Part shown: piece after piece, positions 20,534 through 31,219 of the stretch
Position numbering within the stretch: the stretch's first letter is position 1
Layout: the number at the start of each line of letters is the position of its first letter
Notes under the pieces: model-generated
What the model was told of the DNA's origin: nothing
The model's database searches: none
Seen by the model: only the letters and a program-made list of their open reading frames with translations
Program-made: the position numbers and the translations under genes
NCBI GenBank assembly: GCA_963754065.1
Contig: CAVWFH010000008.1
Location: 175,275 to 239,274 of the forward strand
DNA: 64,000 nt
From: JALORV01 sp963754065
GTDB lineage: Bacteria > Pseudomonadota > Gammaproteobacteria > Burkholderiales > Burkholderiaceae_F
Reading direction: 5' to 3'

Positions 20534-21352
20534 TCAGCCTGCCCCCGGATACTGGTCGAGTCCGCGTTCGGCCCATGTGGCGCGATCGCGGATGCGTTGC
20601 TGCAGGCGGTTCCAGTTTTCGCCCTCGGCACGTCGGTCGTTCTCGCGGTGCCACAGATGCAGCACGCCGGTCGCATACGCCCCTTCCTTGCGGCGCACGC
20701 CGGCATTGATCAGCCGGACTGCAAGGTCCGAATCCTCGTAACCCCAGCCCTCGAAAGTCTCGTCGAATCCGTTGACGCGCTTGAGGTCGCGGCGCCAGAC
20801 GCCGAGATTGCAGGTGCGCACGCGCTGCCACCGCGACGCGGCCAGCTTGCGCAGCGGTCCGAGCGCAAGTCGGCGCAGCGGCAGCATCCGATTGATGTCG
20901 CCGCGTCGATGGGCGGCGCGCCACTGCTCATCGGTCCACTCGTGCAATGGCGTGTGTGCTGCCAGTGCCTCCCGCGTGAATGGCTCCGACAGCAGCACTC
21001 GATTGCCGGCGACCATCCAGCCGCGCCCGATCAGCGAACGGTGGCGCTCGATGAACTCCGGACGCGGCACGCAGTCGCCGTCGAGGAACACGACGTAGTC
21101 GCCGTAGGCCACGGCCGTCGCGCGATTGCGCGCGGCACCTGCGCGGAACCCTCGGTCTTCCTGCCACACATGGCGCACCGGCATCGGCGCACCGCGGGCA
21201 AAGGACTCGACCAGTTCGCGGGTGTCATCGCGCGAGCCGTCATCGGCGACAAGTACTTCGAACGCGCGGTCTGTCTGCGCGCCCAGGCCGTCGAGGACGG
21301 CTCGGAGTGCATCGGGCCGGTTGTAGGTGGTTACGACCACCGAAATGGACAT
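20534..21352 (-). CDS. Family 2 glycosyltransferase
   Basis: 272 residues. A GT-A fold is shown by SVVVTTYNRPDALRAVL, VADDGSRDDT and FLDGDCVPRPEF (DxD-like metal/nucleotide-sugar site), and by a C-terminal galactosyltransferase-like segment (FDETFEGWGYEDSDLAVRL) that carries the catalytic acid. It transfers a sugar from a nucleotide donor, probably in LPS or surface-glycan synthesis given the neighbours. Its stop is 6 bases from the stop of the TIR-TPR gene (convergent). Donor and acceptor cannot be told from sequence. It probably forms a unit with the upstream GT2 gene, 19 bases away. Confidence 0.88.
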   Translation of the reverse strand: MSISVVVTTYNRPDALRAVLDGLGAQTDRAFEVLVADDGSRDDTRELVESFARGAPMPVRHVWQEDRGFRAGAARNRATAVAYGDYVVFLDGDCVPRPEFIERHRSLIGRGWMVAGNRVLLSEPFTREALAAHTPLHEWTDEQWRAAHRRGDINRMLPLRRLALGPLRKLAASRWQRVRTCNLGVWRRDLKRVNGFDETFEGWGYEDSDLAVRLINAGVRRKEGAYATGVLHLWHRENDRRAEGENWNRLQQRIRDRATWAERGLDQYPGAG

Positions 21353-21371
21353 CAGGATTTCCGGGCGGGCG

Positions 21372-22160
21372 TCAGTTCTTCAGGCTGGGTGGCAGTGGTG
21401 GCTCGTGCGTCAGGTTCTGCATGCGTTCGGTGTACTTGGCGTATCGATAGAACGTGCCCTCGAAGTTCGAGAACGCAATGACGAAACCGGCCCACCCATC
21501 GAGGAAGCCGAGCCGAACGACGTAGTGACGGAAGAACGCACCGAGTCCGTGGGCGAGCGCCTTGCCCATCGACGGCCGCGTTCTGCGCTGGGTCAGTCGT
21601 TCGACGCCGAGTGTCGAATAGCGCTGCATCTTGTGCACGATCTGCGCGAGATCCTTGAACGGCACCTGCGCAATCGGTTCGCTCAGGGTTCCCAGTGTGC
21701 CGTCGAGGACGTAAGACTCGTGCACCGCATCGGCCGTGTAGTGCAGTTTGCCGCGCCGGAACAGCTGCGGCTGCCGATAGTCAGGAAACCAGCCGGAATG
21801 GCGAATCCAGCGTCCGAGCAGGAAGTTTCGCCGCGGGACGCGGTAGGCATCGGCGGCGTCGGGTTGCGCGACGATGCGTCGGATCTCCGCGGCGGCGGCC
21901 TCGGTGCAGCGTTCGTCGGCGTCTAGCGAGAAGATCCAGTCTCCGTCCAGTTGCGCGAGGACGTCGTTGCGCAGCTTGCCGAAGCCCTCGAAGGGCAGCT
22001 GCAGCACGCGATCGGTGTACTTGCGCGCGATCTCGGGCGTGCCATCGGTCGAGAAGGAGTCGGCCACGACGATTTCGTCGGCCCAGGCAACGCTCTTGAG
22101 CGCGGCCTCGATCTTGTCGGCTTCGTTGTACGCAATGATGTAGACGGAAATGCGCGCCAT
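21372..22160 (-). CDS. LPS core family 2 glycosyltransferase (WaaE/KdtX-like)
   Basis: 262 residues: ISVYIIAYNEADKIEAAL, EIVVADSFSTDGT, SLDADERC (metal site) and NFLLGRWIRHSGWFPDYRQPQLFRRG, the typical segment of WaaE/KdtX-type lipopolysaccharide glucosyl/heptose-modifying enzymes. A C-terminal hydrophobic amphipathic stretch (GFLDGWAGFVIAFSNF) probably associates with the inner membrane. The start is ATG 22160 with GGAG 6 bases upstream; in-frame upstream sequence would add a non-homologous leader overlapping the msbA side. It diverges from msbA across about 150 bases. Confidence 0.9.
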   Translation of the reverse strand: MARISVYIIAYNEADKIEAALKSVAWADEIVVADSFSTDGTPEIARKYTDRVLQLPFEGFGKLRNDVLAQLDGDWIFSLDADERCTEAAAAEIRRIVAQPDAADAYRVPRRNFLLGRWIRHSGWFPDYRQPQLFRRGKLHYTADAVHESYVLDGTLGTLSEPIAQVPFKDLAQIVHKMQRYSTLGVERLTQRRTRPSMGKALAHGLGAFFRHYVVRLGFLDGWAGFVIAFSNFEGTFYRYAKYTERMQNLTHEPPLPPSLKN

Positions 22161-22312
22161 TGCCGCTCCAGGTTCCCGCTCGAAGTCGCCGCTCCAAGTG
22201 CCAGATGCAAGCTTAACGGCAGCACTGCCGCCGAGAGTACAAGCGTGTTCGCATACACTACGCATTGCGTGCGCACGGGCTCGGTCTGCGGGCGAGCGCA
22301 CGGCTCCGCGAC

Positions 22313-24091
22313 ATGAGTTCAGCCCACCCCCGCCTGCTCGATGATCCAAACCTGCGCCGCCTGCTGCGCATGGTGCTGTCGCATCGTCGCCTGCTGGTGT
22401 ATGGGCTCATCGCCACCGCCATCAGTGCCGCCACCGAACCGCTGATCGCACGCCTGGCCGGCGTCCTGACCGACCAGGCAATGTTCCAGAAGGACTTTGC
22501 CTCGGTAATCTGGATGCCGATCGCGTTCGTCGGTCTGTTCATCGTCCGCGGCTTGGCGATCTTCGGAGGTTCGTACCTGCTGAATCGGGTCTCGCAGGCG
22601 GTGCTGGTCGACCTGCGCATGTCGATGTTCGACCGCATGCTGCACTGGCCGACAACGACGTTTGAAAACACGCCGTCGGGCATCGTGATCTCCAAGTTCG
22701 TCAACGAGGCAAGCAACGCGCTCAATCTTGCAGCCGAGGTGATGAGCTCGGCCGTGCGCGACTCGCTGATCGTGATCGGCCTGCTCGTCATGCTTTTCTA
22801 CTACAACTGGCAACTGACGCTGTTGACCATGGTTGTCGCGCCGCCGATCGGCATCGCGCTGCGCGCGTTCAGTCGCCGGCTGCGCCGCCTCAACCTGGAA
22901 AATCAGGCGATGCTGGGGGAAATGACGCGCGCAATCCAGGAGGCGCACGAAGGCCAGCGCGTGATCAAGGTGTACGAAGGCGCGGCCTACGAAAGCGGCC
23001 GCTTCCGGCAGATCAATGACAAGCTGCGCGGGTTCGCGATGCGCATGCAGGTCGCCTGGTCGGCGGCGACGCCCATCGCGCAGGTGCTTGGCGCCATCGG
23101 CGTGGCGATCGTGATGACGGTGGCGCTGTGGCAGGCAAAGAACACGCGCATGTCGCCGGGCGATTTCGCCACGTTTCTCGCGGCGGCGCTGCTGCTGTTG
23201 CCGGCACTTCGGCACCTGTCGTCGCTCAACGGCCCGCTCGCACGGATGGCCGCGGCGTCCGAAAGCGTCTTCCGGATGATCGACACGGCCCCCGAATCGG
23301 ACGCCGGAACACGTGACATCGGCCGGTCGCGCGGTGAAGTGGAGTTCCGTCGCGTGTCGTTCCGGTACGGAGGTGCCGATGCCGATGCACTGACCGACTT
23401 CAGTCTGCTGGTCCGGCCGGGCGAGATGGTTGCCTTCGTCGGACCGTCCGGCGCGGGCAAGACCACGGCGGTCCATCTGGTGCCGCGCTTCGTCCGGCCG
23501 ACGGCGGGCGAGATCCTTCTTGATGGAGTCCCGCTGGAGGAACTGACGCTCGACAGCCTGCGCCGCCAGATCGCACTGGTGTCGCAGGACGTGGTGCTCT
23601 TCGACGACACCATTGCCGCCAACATCGCCTACGGCGCGCAGCGCGACGCGACGGTCGAGCGCATACGGGAGGCGGCCGACGCGGCCTACCTGCTGTCGTT
23701 CATCGATTCGCTGCCGGCGGGATTCGAAACGCGCATCGGCGAAAATGCGGTCAAGCTCTCGGGCGGGCAGCGTCAGCGCCTGTCGATCGCGCGCGCGCTG
23801 CTGAAGGATGCGCCGATCCTGCTGCTCGACGAAGCCACGTCCGCGCTCGACTCGGAGTCGGAACGCTACATCCAGTCGTCGTTACAGCGCTTGATGAAAG
23901 GGCGGACCACCTTTGTCGTCGCGCACCGGCTGTCGACGATCGAGCGTGCCGATCGCATCGTCGTGCTCGAACGCGGACGTGTGGTCGAAATCGGCTCGCA
24001 CCGAGAACTGATCGGTCAGGGCGGTCTGTACTCGCGACTGCACGGGATCCAGTTCGCCTCGACCGACACTCCGCTGGAGGAAGCGCAATGA
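22313..24091 (+). CDS. msbA: Lipid A export ATP-binding/permease protein MsbA
   Basis: 592-residue ABC half-transporter that flips lipid A-core across the inner membrane. The N-terminal ~320 residues carry six transmembrane helices. The nucleotide-binding domain follows, with Walker A GPSGAGKTT (residues 377-385), Q-loop VSQDVVLFDD, signature LSGGQRQRLSIARAL, Walker B ILLLDEATSALD and the H-loop AHRLSTI. ATG 22313 gives MSSAHPRLLDDPN. Its stop overlaps the next start (ATGA), so expression is coupled to the AhpD-like gene and the LPS genes that follow. Confidence 0.95.
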   Translation: MSSAHPRLLDDPNLRRLLRMVLSHRRLLVYGLIATAISAATEPLIARLAGVLTDQAMFQKDFASVIWMPIAFVGLFIVRGLAIFGGSYLLNRVSQAVLVDLRMSMFDRMLHWPTTTFENTPSGIVISKFVNEASNALNLAAEVMSSAVRDSLIVIGLLVMLFYYNWQLTLLTMVVAPPIGIALRAFSRRLRRLNLENQAMLGEMTRAIQEAHEGQRVIKVYEGAAYESGRFRQINDKLRGFAMRMQVAWSAATPIAQVLGAIGVAIVMTVALWQAKNTRMSPGDFATFLAAALLLLPALRHLSSLNGPLARMAAASESVFRMIDTAPESDAGTRDIGRSRGEVEFRRVSFRYGGADADALTDFSLLVRPGEMVAFVGPSGAGKTTAVHLVPRFVRPTAGEILLDGVPLEELTLDSLRRQIALVSQDVVLFDDTIAANIAYGAQRDATVERIREAADAAYLLSFIDSLPAGFETRIGENAVKLSGGQRQRLSIARALLKDAPILLLDEATSALDSESERYIQSSLQRLMKGRTTFVVAHRLSTIERADRIVVLERGRVVEIGSHRELIGQGGLYSRLHGIQFASTDTPLEEAQ

Positions 24092-24675
24092 CCCCACCCA
24101 CCCGACCGATCAGTCGCTGGCCCGTGCCTGAACTGGCCGCGTTGCCTGAGGACATCCGCCTGCGCATCAAGGAAGTCCAGGACAAGGCCGGCTTCGTGCC
24201 GAACGTCTTCCTGACGCTGGCGCACCGTCCCGACGAGTTCCGCGCCTTTTTCGCCTATCACGACGCGCTGATGCTGAAGGAGTCTGGGCTCACCAAGGGC
24301 GAGCGCGAGATGATCGTCGTGGCCACCAGCGGCGCGAACGACTGTGTCTACTGCGTTGTTGCGCACGGCGCGATCCTGCGTGTCTATGAGAAGAGTCCGC
24401 TCATCGCGGACCAGGTGGCGACGAACTACCGCAAGGCGGACATCACGCCGCGCCAGCGTGCGATGCTCGCGTTCGCGCTCAAGGTCGCGACCGAATCCGC
24501 CGCGATCGAGCCGTCGGACTTCGAACCGCTGCGCACGCACGGGTTCAGCGATGAGGACATCTGGGACATCGGCGCCATCGCGGCGTTCTTCGCGCTGTCG
24601 AACCGCATGGCGAACCTGATCAGCATGCGGCCCAACGACGAGTTCTATCTGCTCGGGCGCCTGCCGCGCAAGTGA
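24088..24675 (+). CDS. AhpD/carboxymuconolactone decarboxylase-family peroxidase-related protein
   Basis: 195 residues. The AhpD-like core carries the redox motif CVYCVVAH (Cys86, Cys89, His93) preceded by LTKGEREMIVVATSG. This fits the uncharacterised peroxidase-related subfamily, which uses the CxxC pair for thiol chemistry. It overlaps msbA by ATGA and the next glycosyltransferase by GTGA, so it sits tightly inside an LPS operon. Whether it has a link to envelope synthesis or is only a passenger cannot be judged. Confidence 0.9.
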   Translation: MTPPTRPISRWPVPELAALPEDIRLRIKEVQDKAGFVPNVFLTLAHRPDEFRAFFAYHDALMLKESGLTKGEREMIVVATSGANDCVYCVVAHGAILRVYEKSPLIADQVATNYRKADITPRQRAMLAFALKVATESAAIEPSDFEPLRTHGFSDEDIWDIGAIAAFFALSNRMANLISMRPNDEFYLLGRLPRK

Positions 24676-25433
24676 CTGCCAGTGCCGGTTGCGAGGTGGA
24701 GGATCGTGGTGCGCTGCGTGCGCTCGGACTTGATTCGATCCTGATCATCAACGTCAAGGACTTCGTCGAGCGCCGGCGGCACGTCGAGGCGCAGCTCGCG
24801 CGTTTCGGCCTTGCCGGCGAGTTCGTCCATGATTTCGACGCCGACGAGATCACGCCCGAACTCGACCGTCGCTGGTTTGCGGGCAGTGAGCTCAACCGCG
24901 GACAGAAGTCGTGCGCGCTGAAGCACATTGCTGTACTCGAACGGGTCGTCGAGCGCGGCTGGCAGCGCTGCCTCGTACTGGAGGACGATGTCGTCCTGGC
25001 CGACGACTTCCTCGAAGGCGTGCGGGCCGCGCTGGCCGAAACGCGCGATCAGCCGCGACCGTACATCGTCTACCTTGGCGCGGGCGGTAACTTCTATACG
25101 CCCGCCAGTCAGCGCGAGCCGGGGCGGCGGATCTATCCGGCGACCAAGGGCCGCTTCACTGATTCCTATCTGATCGGCGCGCAGGAAGCGGCACTGAGGT
25201 TGGCGCACATCAAGACGCAGCCGATGATCAAGCCGATCGATGTCGTGTTCGACACGGTCGACACGGCGGCGGGCATCCGCTTCCTTTGGCTCGAAGATCC
25301 GGTGGTCGAGCAGGGCAGCAAGCTCGGCATGTTCCGTACCTCGCTGGAGGCGGCGCCGCCGAACTGGCTGCAAGCGCTGCGCTACCGCCTCGAACGCCTC
25401 CGGCGCAAGTATCTTTACCAGCTATGGCGATGA
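24672..25433 (+). CDS. Family 25 glycosyltransferase (LPS biosynthesis)
   Basis: 253 residues with the GT25 pattern: SILIINVKDFVERRRHVEAQ, GQKSCALKHIAVLERV, the metal/donor motif VLEDDVVL, and SYLIGAQEAALRL. GT25 enzymes commonly add beta-galactose to lipooligosaccharide. The start is GTG 24672 in a GTGA overlap with the AhpD-like gene; the stop overlaps the start of the O-antigen-ligase-like gene (25424). Such overlaps imply one translationally coupled operon from msbA onward. Confidence 0.88.
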   Translation: MTASAGCEVEDRGALRALGLDSILIINVKDFVERRRHVEAQLARFGLAGEFVHDFDADEITPELDRRWFAGSELNRGQKSCALKHIAVLERVVERGWQRCLVLEDDVVLADDFLEGVRAALAETRDQPRPYIVYLGAGGNFYTPASQREPGRRIYPATKGRFTDSYLIGAQEAALRLAHIKTQPMIKPIDVVFDTVDTAAGIRFLWLEDPVVEQGSKLGMFRTSLEAAPPNWLQALRYRLERLRRKYLYQLWR

Positions 25434-26696
25434 GCATCGGGTCCGACCGGACCTTGGAACCAGGCGTGCAATCCCGAGCATCGCGCTGGATCGAGGTATC
25501 GCGCTGGGCGGCCGTGGTCGGCGCCTGCACGGTGATGATCTCGCCGCCGCTCGGCAACGCGGCGATCGTCGTGATGCTGGTCTGCTTCTTCGCCAGCGGT
25601 CGAGGCGACGGAACGACTGCGGCAGGCCATCACGCAGCCGCTCGCGCTCGGTGCCGCGCTCGTTGTGGCGGTGGTCGCATTGGGCATGCTGTGGAGCGAC
25701 GTACCTTGGGCCGAGCGCCTGCGTGCCTTCTGGACCTGGCGCAAGCTGTGGATCATCCCTGTGGTGCTCGCCCTGTTCGGGCCGGCCCTGTGGAAGCGAC
25801 GCATCGTCGTCGCCTATGTCGCCGTCTGCACCGCGGCCGTGATGGCGTCGTTTGCGATAGTCGCCGTCACCGGCCGCCTGCCGACCGAGGTCACCGATCT
25901 GGCGGGTTCGCTGCTGCGCAATCACAGCGCGCAGTCGATGGCGTTTGCGACTGCCGCGTTCCTGGCGCTGATGCTGGCGCTTGAACAGGAACTCGCACCG
26001 AAGTGGCGCTGGGCCGCGGCGGGGGCGGCGGCACTGTTCGCGTTGAACATGGCGTTCGTTACGCCGGGGCGCAGCGGCTACCTCGCGCTCGCGGTGATGC
26101 TGGCGGTGCTGGTTGCGGGCCGGGTCCGCGGCTGGCGTCAGCTCGCGCTGGTCGCGACCCTCGGCATTCTTTTCGCCGGTGCGCTGGCGCTGTCGCCGCT
26201 GGCGCGCGATCGACTGGACTCAGCCGTCCGAGAATGGCGCACCGTGACCACCGCCGGCATCAAGACGCCGATGGGTATCCGCGCGAACCTCTACGAGAAC
26301 ACACTGGAACTGATCCAGGAGCGCCCGTGGTTCGGTGTCGGCAGCGGCGGCTTCGAGCAAGCGTATTCCGCTCATGTGAAGGACAAGTACACGGACTGGC
26401 GCGTGCTGTCATCGGGCGATCCGCACAACCAGTACCTGTTCTTTCTCGCGGAGCAGGGCATGCTGGGGCTGCTCGCCTTCTTCGCGTTCATCGCGCTGGC
26501 ACTGTCAGACCGTGGTGACGGCGGGCGCAACCGAATCATTGCCGTGGGCATGCTGCTGGCGTGGTGCGCCACATCCCTGCTGAGTTCGCATTTCCAGACC
26601 TTCGCCGAGGGACATCTGCTCGCGTTCTTCCTCGCAGCCATGCTGGCACGGCCTGTGCCGAAACTCGACGCACCGGCGCAGACCGGCGCGCGATGA
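25424..26696 (+). CDS. O-antigen ligase-like polytopic membrane protein, +1 frameshift
   Basis: About 423 residues and ten or more hydrophobic segments. The Wzy_C/WaaL-type region is visible around TPMGIRANLYENTLELIQERPWFGVGSGGF, here interrupted as TPMGIRANLYENTLEL and IQERPWFGVGSGGF, followed by DPHNQYLFFLAEQGMLGLLA, where the conserved His sits. It would join O-antigen or a terminal sugar to lipid A-core in the periplasm. The frame starting at ATG 25424 changes at C25601; deleting that base gives FASGEATERLRQAI and a continuous protein. 1273 bases equal 424 codons plus 1. Its ATG lies inside the end of the GT25 gene. Confidence 0.8.
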
Positions 26697-26703
26697 TGTC
26701 GGC

Positions 26704-27641
26704 GTGACGACCGTACTTGTCCGGCTGCCGAATCACGTCGGCGACGCCTGCATGGCGTTGCCGGCAATCCACGCGCTGCGAGTGGCCGGATGGCCGTGTG
26801 CGCTGGTGGGCAAGGCATGGGGCGAGAGCCTTTACGCCGGACTGCGCCTGCCTTTCGTGGTCATCGAAGGTAGCGGGCCTTTGCCGATCGCACGCGCGTG
26901 CGCGAGTTGCGCCAAACGAACGGCGATGTGTGCGGACTCATCCTGCCCAATTCGTTCGGTTCTGCTCTGGGGTTTGCGCTGGCGCGCGTGCCCAGCGCGG
27001 GTCTCGCGGCCGACGGTCGTCGCATCCTGCTCCGATGGCCGATTCAGGACCCCGGTCCGCTGCACGAGGTCGAGCGATTCCACGCGGCCGCGGTGGGCGC
27101 GTTGAGGGCCTGGGGCAGTCGCGGCGAATTCCCAGTGCCAGCGGCCTTGGGACTGCCGGTCACTGCGGAGCAGGCGGCCCATGCGCAGAAGTCGCTGCAC
27201 GAGCAAGGCGTGCAAGGTGCCTATGCGTTGCTGGCACCGATCGCCACCGGGCTGCACCACGGTCGGGTCAAGCACTGGGCACAATTCGCCGCACTACTGC
27301 CCGAGTTGCAGAAGCGTGGACTGCAGGCGGTGGCTGCCCCTCCATCTCAGGAAGCCGACGCAGTGCGCGCGGCGGTGCCCGAGGCGACGCTGATGCGGCC
27401 GGTGCCGCTGGGCGTCTACGCTGCACTGGCCCAGCAGGCGGCAATTGTGATTGCCAACGATTCGGGCTCGAGCCACGTCGCCGCCGCGGTGGGCGCACGC
27501 CAGGTCACGATCTTCGGCGTCACCGACCGGAAGCGAACCGGTCCGTGGTCGAAGCGCGCCGTCTGCGTCGGAGACAACGGCGCGTGGCCCGACGTCGCAC
27601 AGGTGCTCGATGCGATCGACCAGGCGCTGGCGCTGCCGTGA
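26704..27641 (+). CDS. Family 9 glycosyltransferase (heptosyltransferase-like), -1 frameshift
   Basis: The GT9 N-terminal domain starts at GTG 26704 (TVLVRLPNHVGDACMALPAI, the typical RxxxxGD...PAL pattern). The C-terminal donor-binding domain is in another frame (IVIANDSGSSHVAAAVGARQVTIFG region, with NDSG and HVAAA motifs). A missing base near 26885 joins the two (938 bases = 313 codons minus 1) and places VRELRQTNGD and LILPNSFGSALGFA where family members have them. It would add heptose or a similar sugar to the LPS inner core. The next GT9 gene starts 12 bases after the stop. Confidence 0.78.
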
Positions 27642-27652
27642 CGGGTGCCGCC

Positions 27653-28747
27653 ATGAATTTCGATCATCCGCCGCGCCGCGTGCTCGTGGTCACGCTGCGT
27701 TTTCTCGGTGATGCACTGCTGTCGACACCGTTGGTGCGATCGCTCAAGCAGCGCTGGCCCGACAGCGCAATCGATGTACTGGTGTTTGCCGGGACCGAAG
27801 GTGTGTTCGAGGGCAATCCCGATGTGGCGCAGGTGCTCGCCGTGGCGGAGTCGGCGAGTGCCGGCGCCACCTTCCGTCAGGCAGTGGCGCTGTGGCGCCG
27901 TTACGATCTCGCGGTCATCGCACAGACCGGGACACGGCCTTTCCTGTTCGGCTGGGCGGCGGGCCGGCATCGGATCGGACTCGTGTCACCGGACGTCGGC
28001 AAGTCCTGGTGGAAGCGCGCGTTGCTCGATCGCTATGCCGTGTTCGACGGCGGTGCAGCGCGCGTGCTGGAGAACCAGCGTATCGCCGCATTGCTGGGGC
28101 TGGACGCGGCGCCGATCGTCGTGCCGCCCTCGGCGGGCTGGGGGCCGCTCGAAGTGGGTCGCGCGCTCGGCTTCGATCCGACAGCGAACCGGTACGCCGT
28201 CGTGCATCCATCGCCGCGCTGGCGCTACAAGCAGTGGACCCGAGCAGGCTGGCAGGCGACTGATCGGTGCGCTGCAAGCGCAGCACCTGCGCGTCGTCGT
28301 CACCGGCGGACCCGGTGCCGTCGAACGCGAGTATCTCGACACAGTGTTGCCGGGGTGCCGCCGGACGCGGTCGTTCGCGTTGATGGCCGATGGTCGCTGG
28401 CACAGACCGCCGACGTGCTTCGCTGTGCGGCGCTCTTCGTCGGGCCGGACACCGCCACGACACATCTTGCAGCGGCCTGCGGGACGCCGACCGTGGCGAT
28501 CTATGGCCCGACCGATCCTGCGATCTGGGGCCCATGGCCCGCGCGCGATGGTTCACCCTACGTGCAGGTCGCCGCGCAGCAGCGCCGCGGCAATGTGCTC
28601 TTGCTGCAAAACCCGGACCTCGCCTGCGTGCCGTGCCAGCTCGAAGGCTGCGACCGGCATCGCGAGAGTCACTCGGAATGCCTTGATCGTCTTCCGGCCG
28701 AACGCGTCATCGACGCCTCGCGCCTGCTCATGCGCGCGCCGCGCTGA
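27653..28747 (+). CDS. Family 9 glycosyltransferase (heptosyltransferase-like), two compensating frameshifts
   Basis: 364 codons from ATG 27653. Both GT9 halves are clear: RRVLVVTLRFLGDALLSTPL at the N-terminus and FVGPDTATTHLAAACGTPTV (donor-sugar site) near the C-terminus, then CxxC-type segment LACVPCQLEGC. Between them an extra A at 28259 and a missing G in the run 28352-28355 shift about 31 codons out of frame. Repairing both gives LIGALQAQHLRVVVTGGPGA and a continuous GT9 fold. As written, the protein is full length but carries a scrambled Arg-rich stretch. Confidence 0.82.
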   Translation: MNFDHPPRRVLVVTLRFLGDALLSTPLVRSLKQRWPDSAIDVLVFAGTEGVFEGNPDVAQVLAVAESASAGATFRQAVALWRRYDLAVIAQTGTRPFLFGWAAGRHRIGLVSPDVGKSWWKRALLDRYAVFDGGAARVLENQRIAALLGLDAAPIVVPPSAGWGPLEVGRALGFDPTANRYAVVHPSPRWRYKQWTRAGWQATDRCAASAAPARRRHRRTRCRRTRVSRHSVAGVPPDAVVRVDGRWSLAQTADVLRCAALFVGPDTATTHLAAACGTPTVAIYGPTDPAIWGPWPARDGSPYVQVAAQQRRGNVLLLQNPDLACVPCQLEGCDRHRESHSECLDRLPAERVIDASRLLMRAPR

Positions 28748-28762
28748 GCCGCCACTTCGCCG

Positions 28763-30220
<1,458 letters not shown>

Positions 30221-30228
30221 TCGGGCGA

Positions 30229-30582
30229 AGTGTACGCATCGGCTTCGCCGATGCACGTGCACTTCGCCCGCTAGGATTTGTCGGCTCGCTCCGGAGCGGC
30301 CGCGCGCTCCACCGAAGTACAAAGGCGAGCACTCCACCCCGCGATGCTCCATGCAGTGCCAGGATTTCCCTTCCCTCCTCGCCGGGCGAGGAGGGTGCAG
30401 GGAGGAGTGCGTCATTCCCTCTCGCTTTGCGAGAGGGTTAGGGTGAATGCCGTGAACTTGTCAGTCGGCGGAGCGCGCGGCCGATCCGGAGTGGAGCCGA
30501 CTGATCAGTGGTTGCGCTTCTCGCGCAGCGAGAGGTGTGCCGGAGCGAGTGCACGTGCATCGGCGCAGCCGATGCGTACACT
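30229..30582. mobile_element. MITE-like element with 35-bp inverted ends, between maf and rng
   Basis: The segments 30229-30263 and 30548-30582 are inverted copies of each other with a single mismatch. Each end is itself a hairpin (GCATCGGC-3 bases-GCCGATGC). Inside lie further strong hairpins: CCCTCCTCGC/GCGAGGAGGG near 30373-30395 and CCCTCTCGC-TTT-GCGAGAGGG at 30417-30437. No open frame of note is present. It is 354 bp long, non-coding and fills the gap between the rng start and the maf stop. It could be a non-autonomous transposable element or a mosaic of REP-like repeats; no target duplication is evident. Confidence 0.6.
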
Positions 30583-30589
30583 GGCGACG

Positions 30590-31219
30590 CTACAAGACCT
30601 TGATTCCGGCTTGTTGCAGCAGCCGCGCGGTCTCGAAGAGCGGGAGGCCCATCACGCCGGTGTAGCTGCCTTCGATGCGTTCGACGAACACGGCGGCAAG
30701 GCCCTGGATGCCGTAGCCGCCGGCCTTGTCATAGGGCTCCGTGGTCGCGCAGTAGCGCTTGATCTCTTCGTCGTCGACTTTGCGGAACATCACGGTGGAC
30801 ACCGACGTGGCGGTCAGCAGCGGGCCCTGGATGGCCAGTGCAATGGCGGTGCGGACCTCGTGCGTGCGGCCGGAAAGACGGCGCATGAAGGCGGCGGCTT
30901 CCTCTGCATTGGCGGGCTTCGCCAGCACCTCGCCATCGACGATCACGACCGTATCGGCCGCCAGCACCGGACGGAAGATCATCGAGCGCATGCTCAGCAC
31001 TTCGAGTCCGAAGCTGGCTTTCTCGCGTGCGGTGCGCTCGACATAGTCGGCCGGCGATTCGCCGCCATGCTGGGCCTCGTCGACATCGGGGCCACGCGGG
31101 GTCGCCAGCCGCAACAGCAGCGGATCGAACTTCACGCCGATCTGCTTCAGCAATTCGCGTCGCCGTGGACTGCGTGAAGCCAGGTAGATGGGAGTAGCCA
31201 TCGGACCGGGAATAGCCAT
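30590..31219 (-). CDS. maf: Maf-family nucleoside triphosphate pyrophosphatase
   Basis: 209 residues. The family N-terminal motif IYLASRSPRRRELL and the catalytic/substrate motifs ADTVVIVDGEVLAKP and GYGIQGLAAVFVERIEGSY are present. Maf/YhdE enzymes hydrolyse non-canonical nucleotides such as dTTP/UTP or modified bases. ATG 31219 overlaps the rlmH stop (TGATG), favouring a coupled start; ATG 31201 fits the homology start better but has no ribosome-binding site. It is part of the nadD-rsfS-rlmH-maf-rng series. Confidence 0.94.
   Translation of the reverse strand: MAIPGPMATPIYLASRSPRRRELLKQIGVKFDPLLLRLATPRGPDVDEAQHGGESPADYVERTAREKASFGLEVLSMRSMIFRPVLAADTVVIVDGEVLAKPANAEEAAAFMRRLSGRTHEVRTAIALAIQGPLLTATSVSTVMFRKVDDEEIKRYCATTEPYDKAGGYGIQGLAAVFVERIEGSYTGVMGLPLFETARLLQQAGIKVL

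Noticed and set aside
28259..28355. Arg-rich insertion domain in the second GT9 protein
   Set aside because: It is explained by one extra and one missing base; the alternative frame over the same bases encodes the expected GT9 strand-helix segment.
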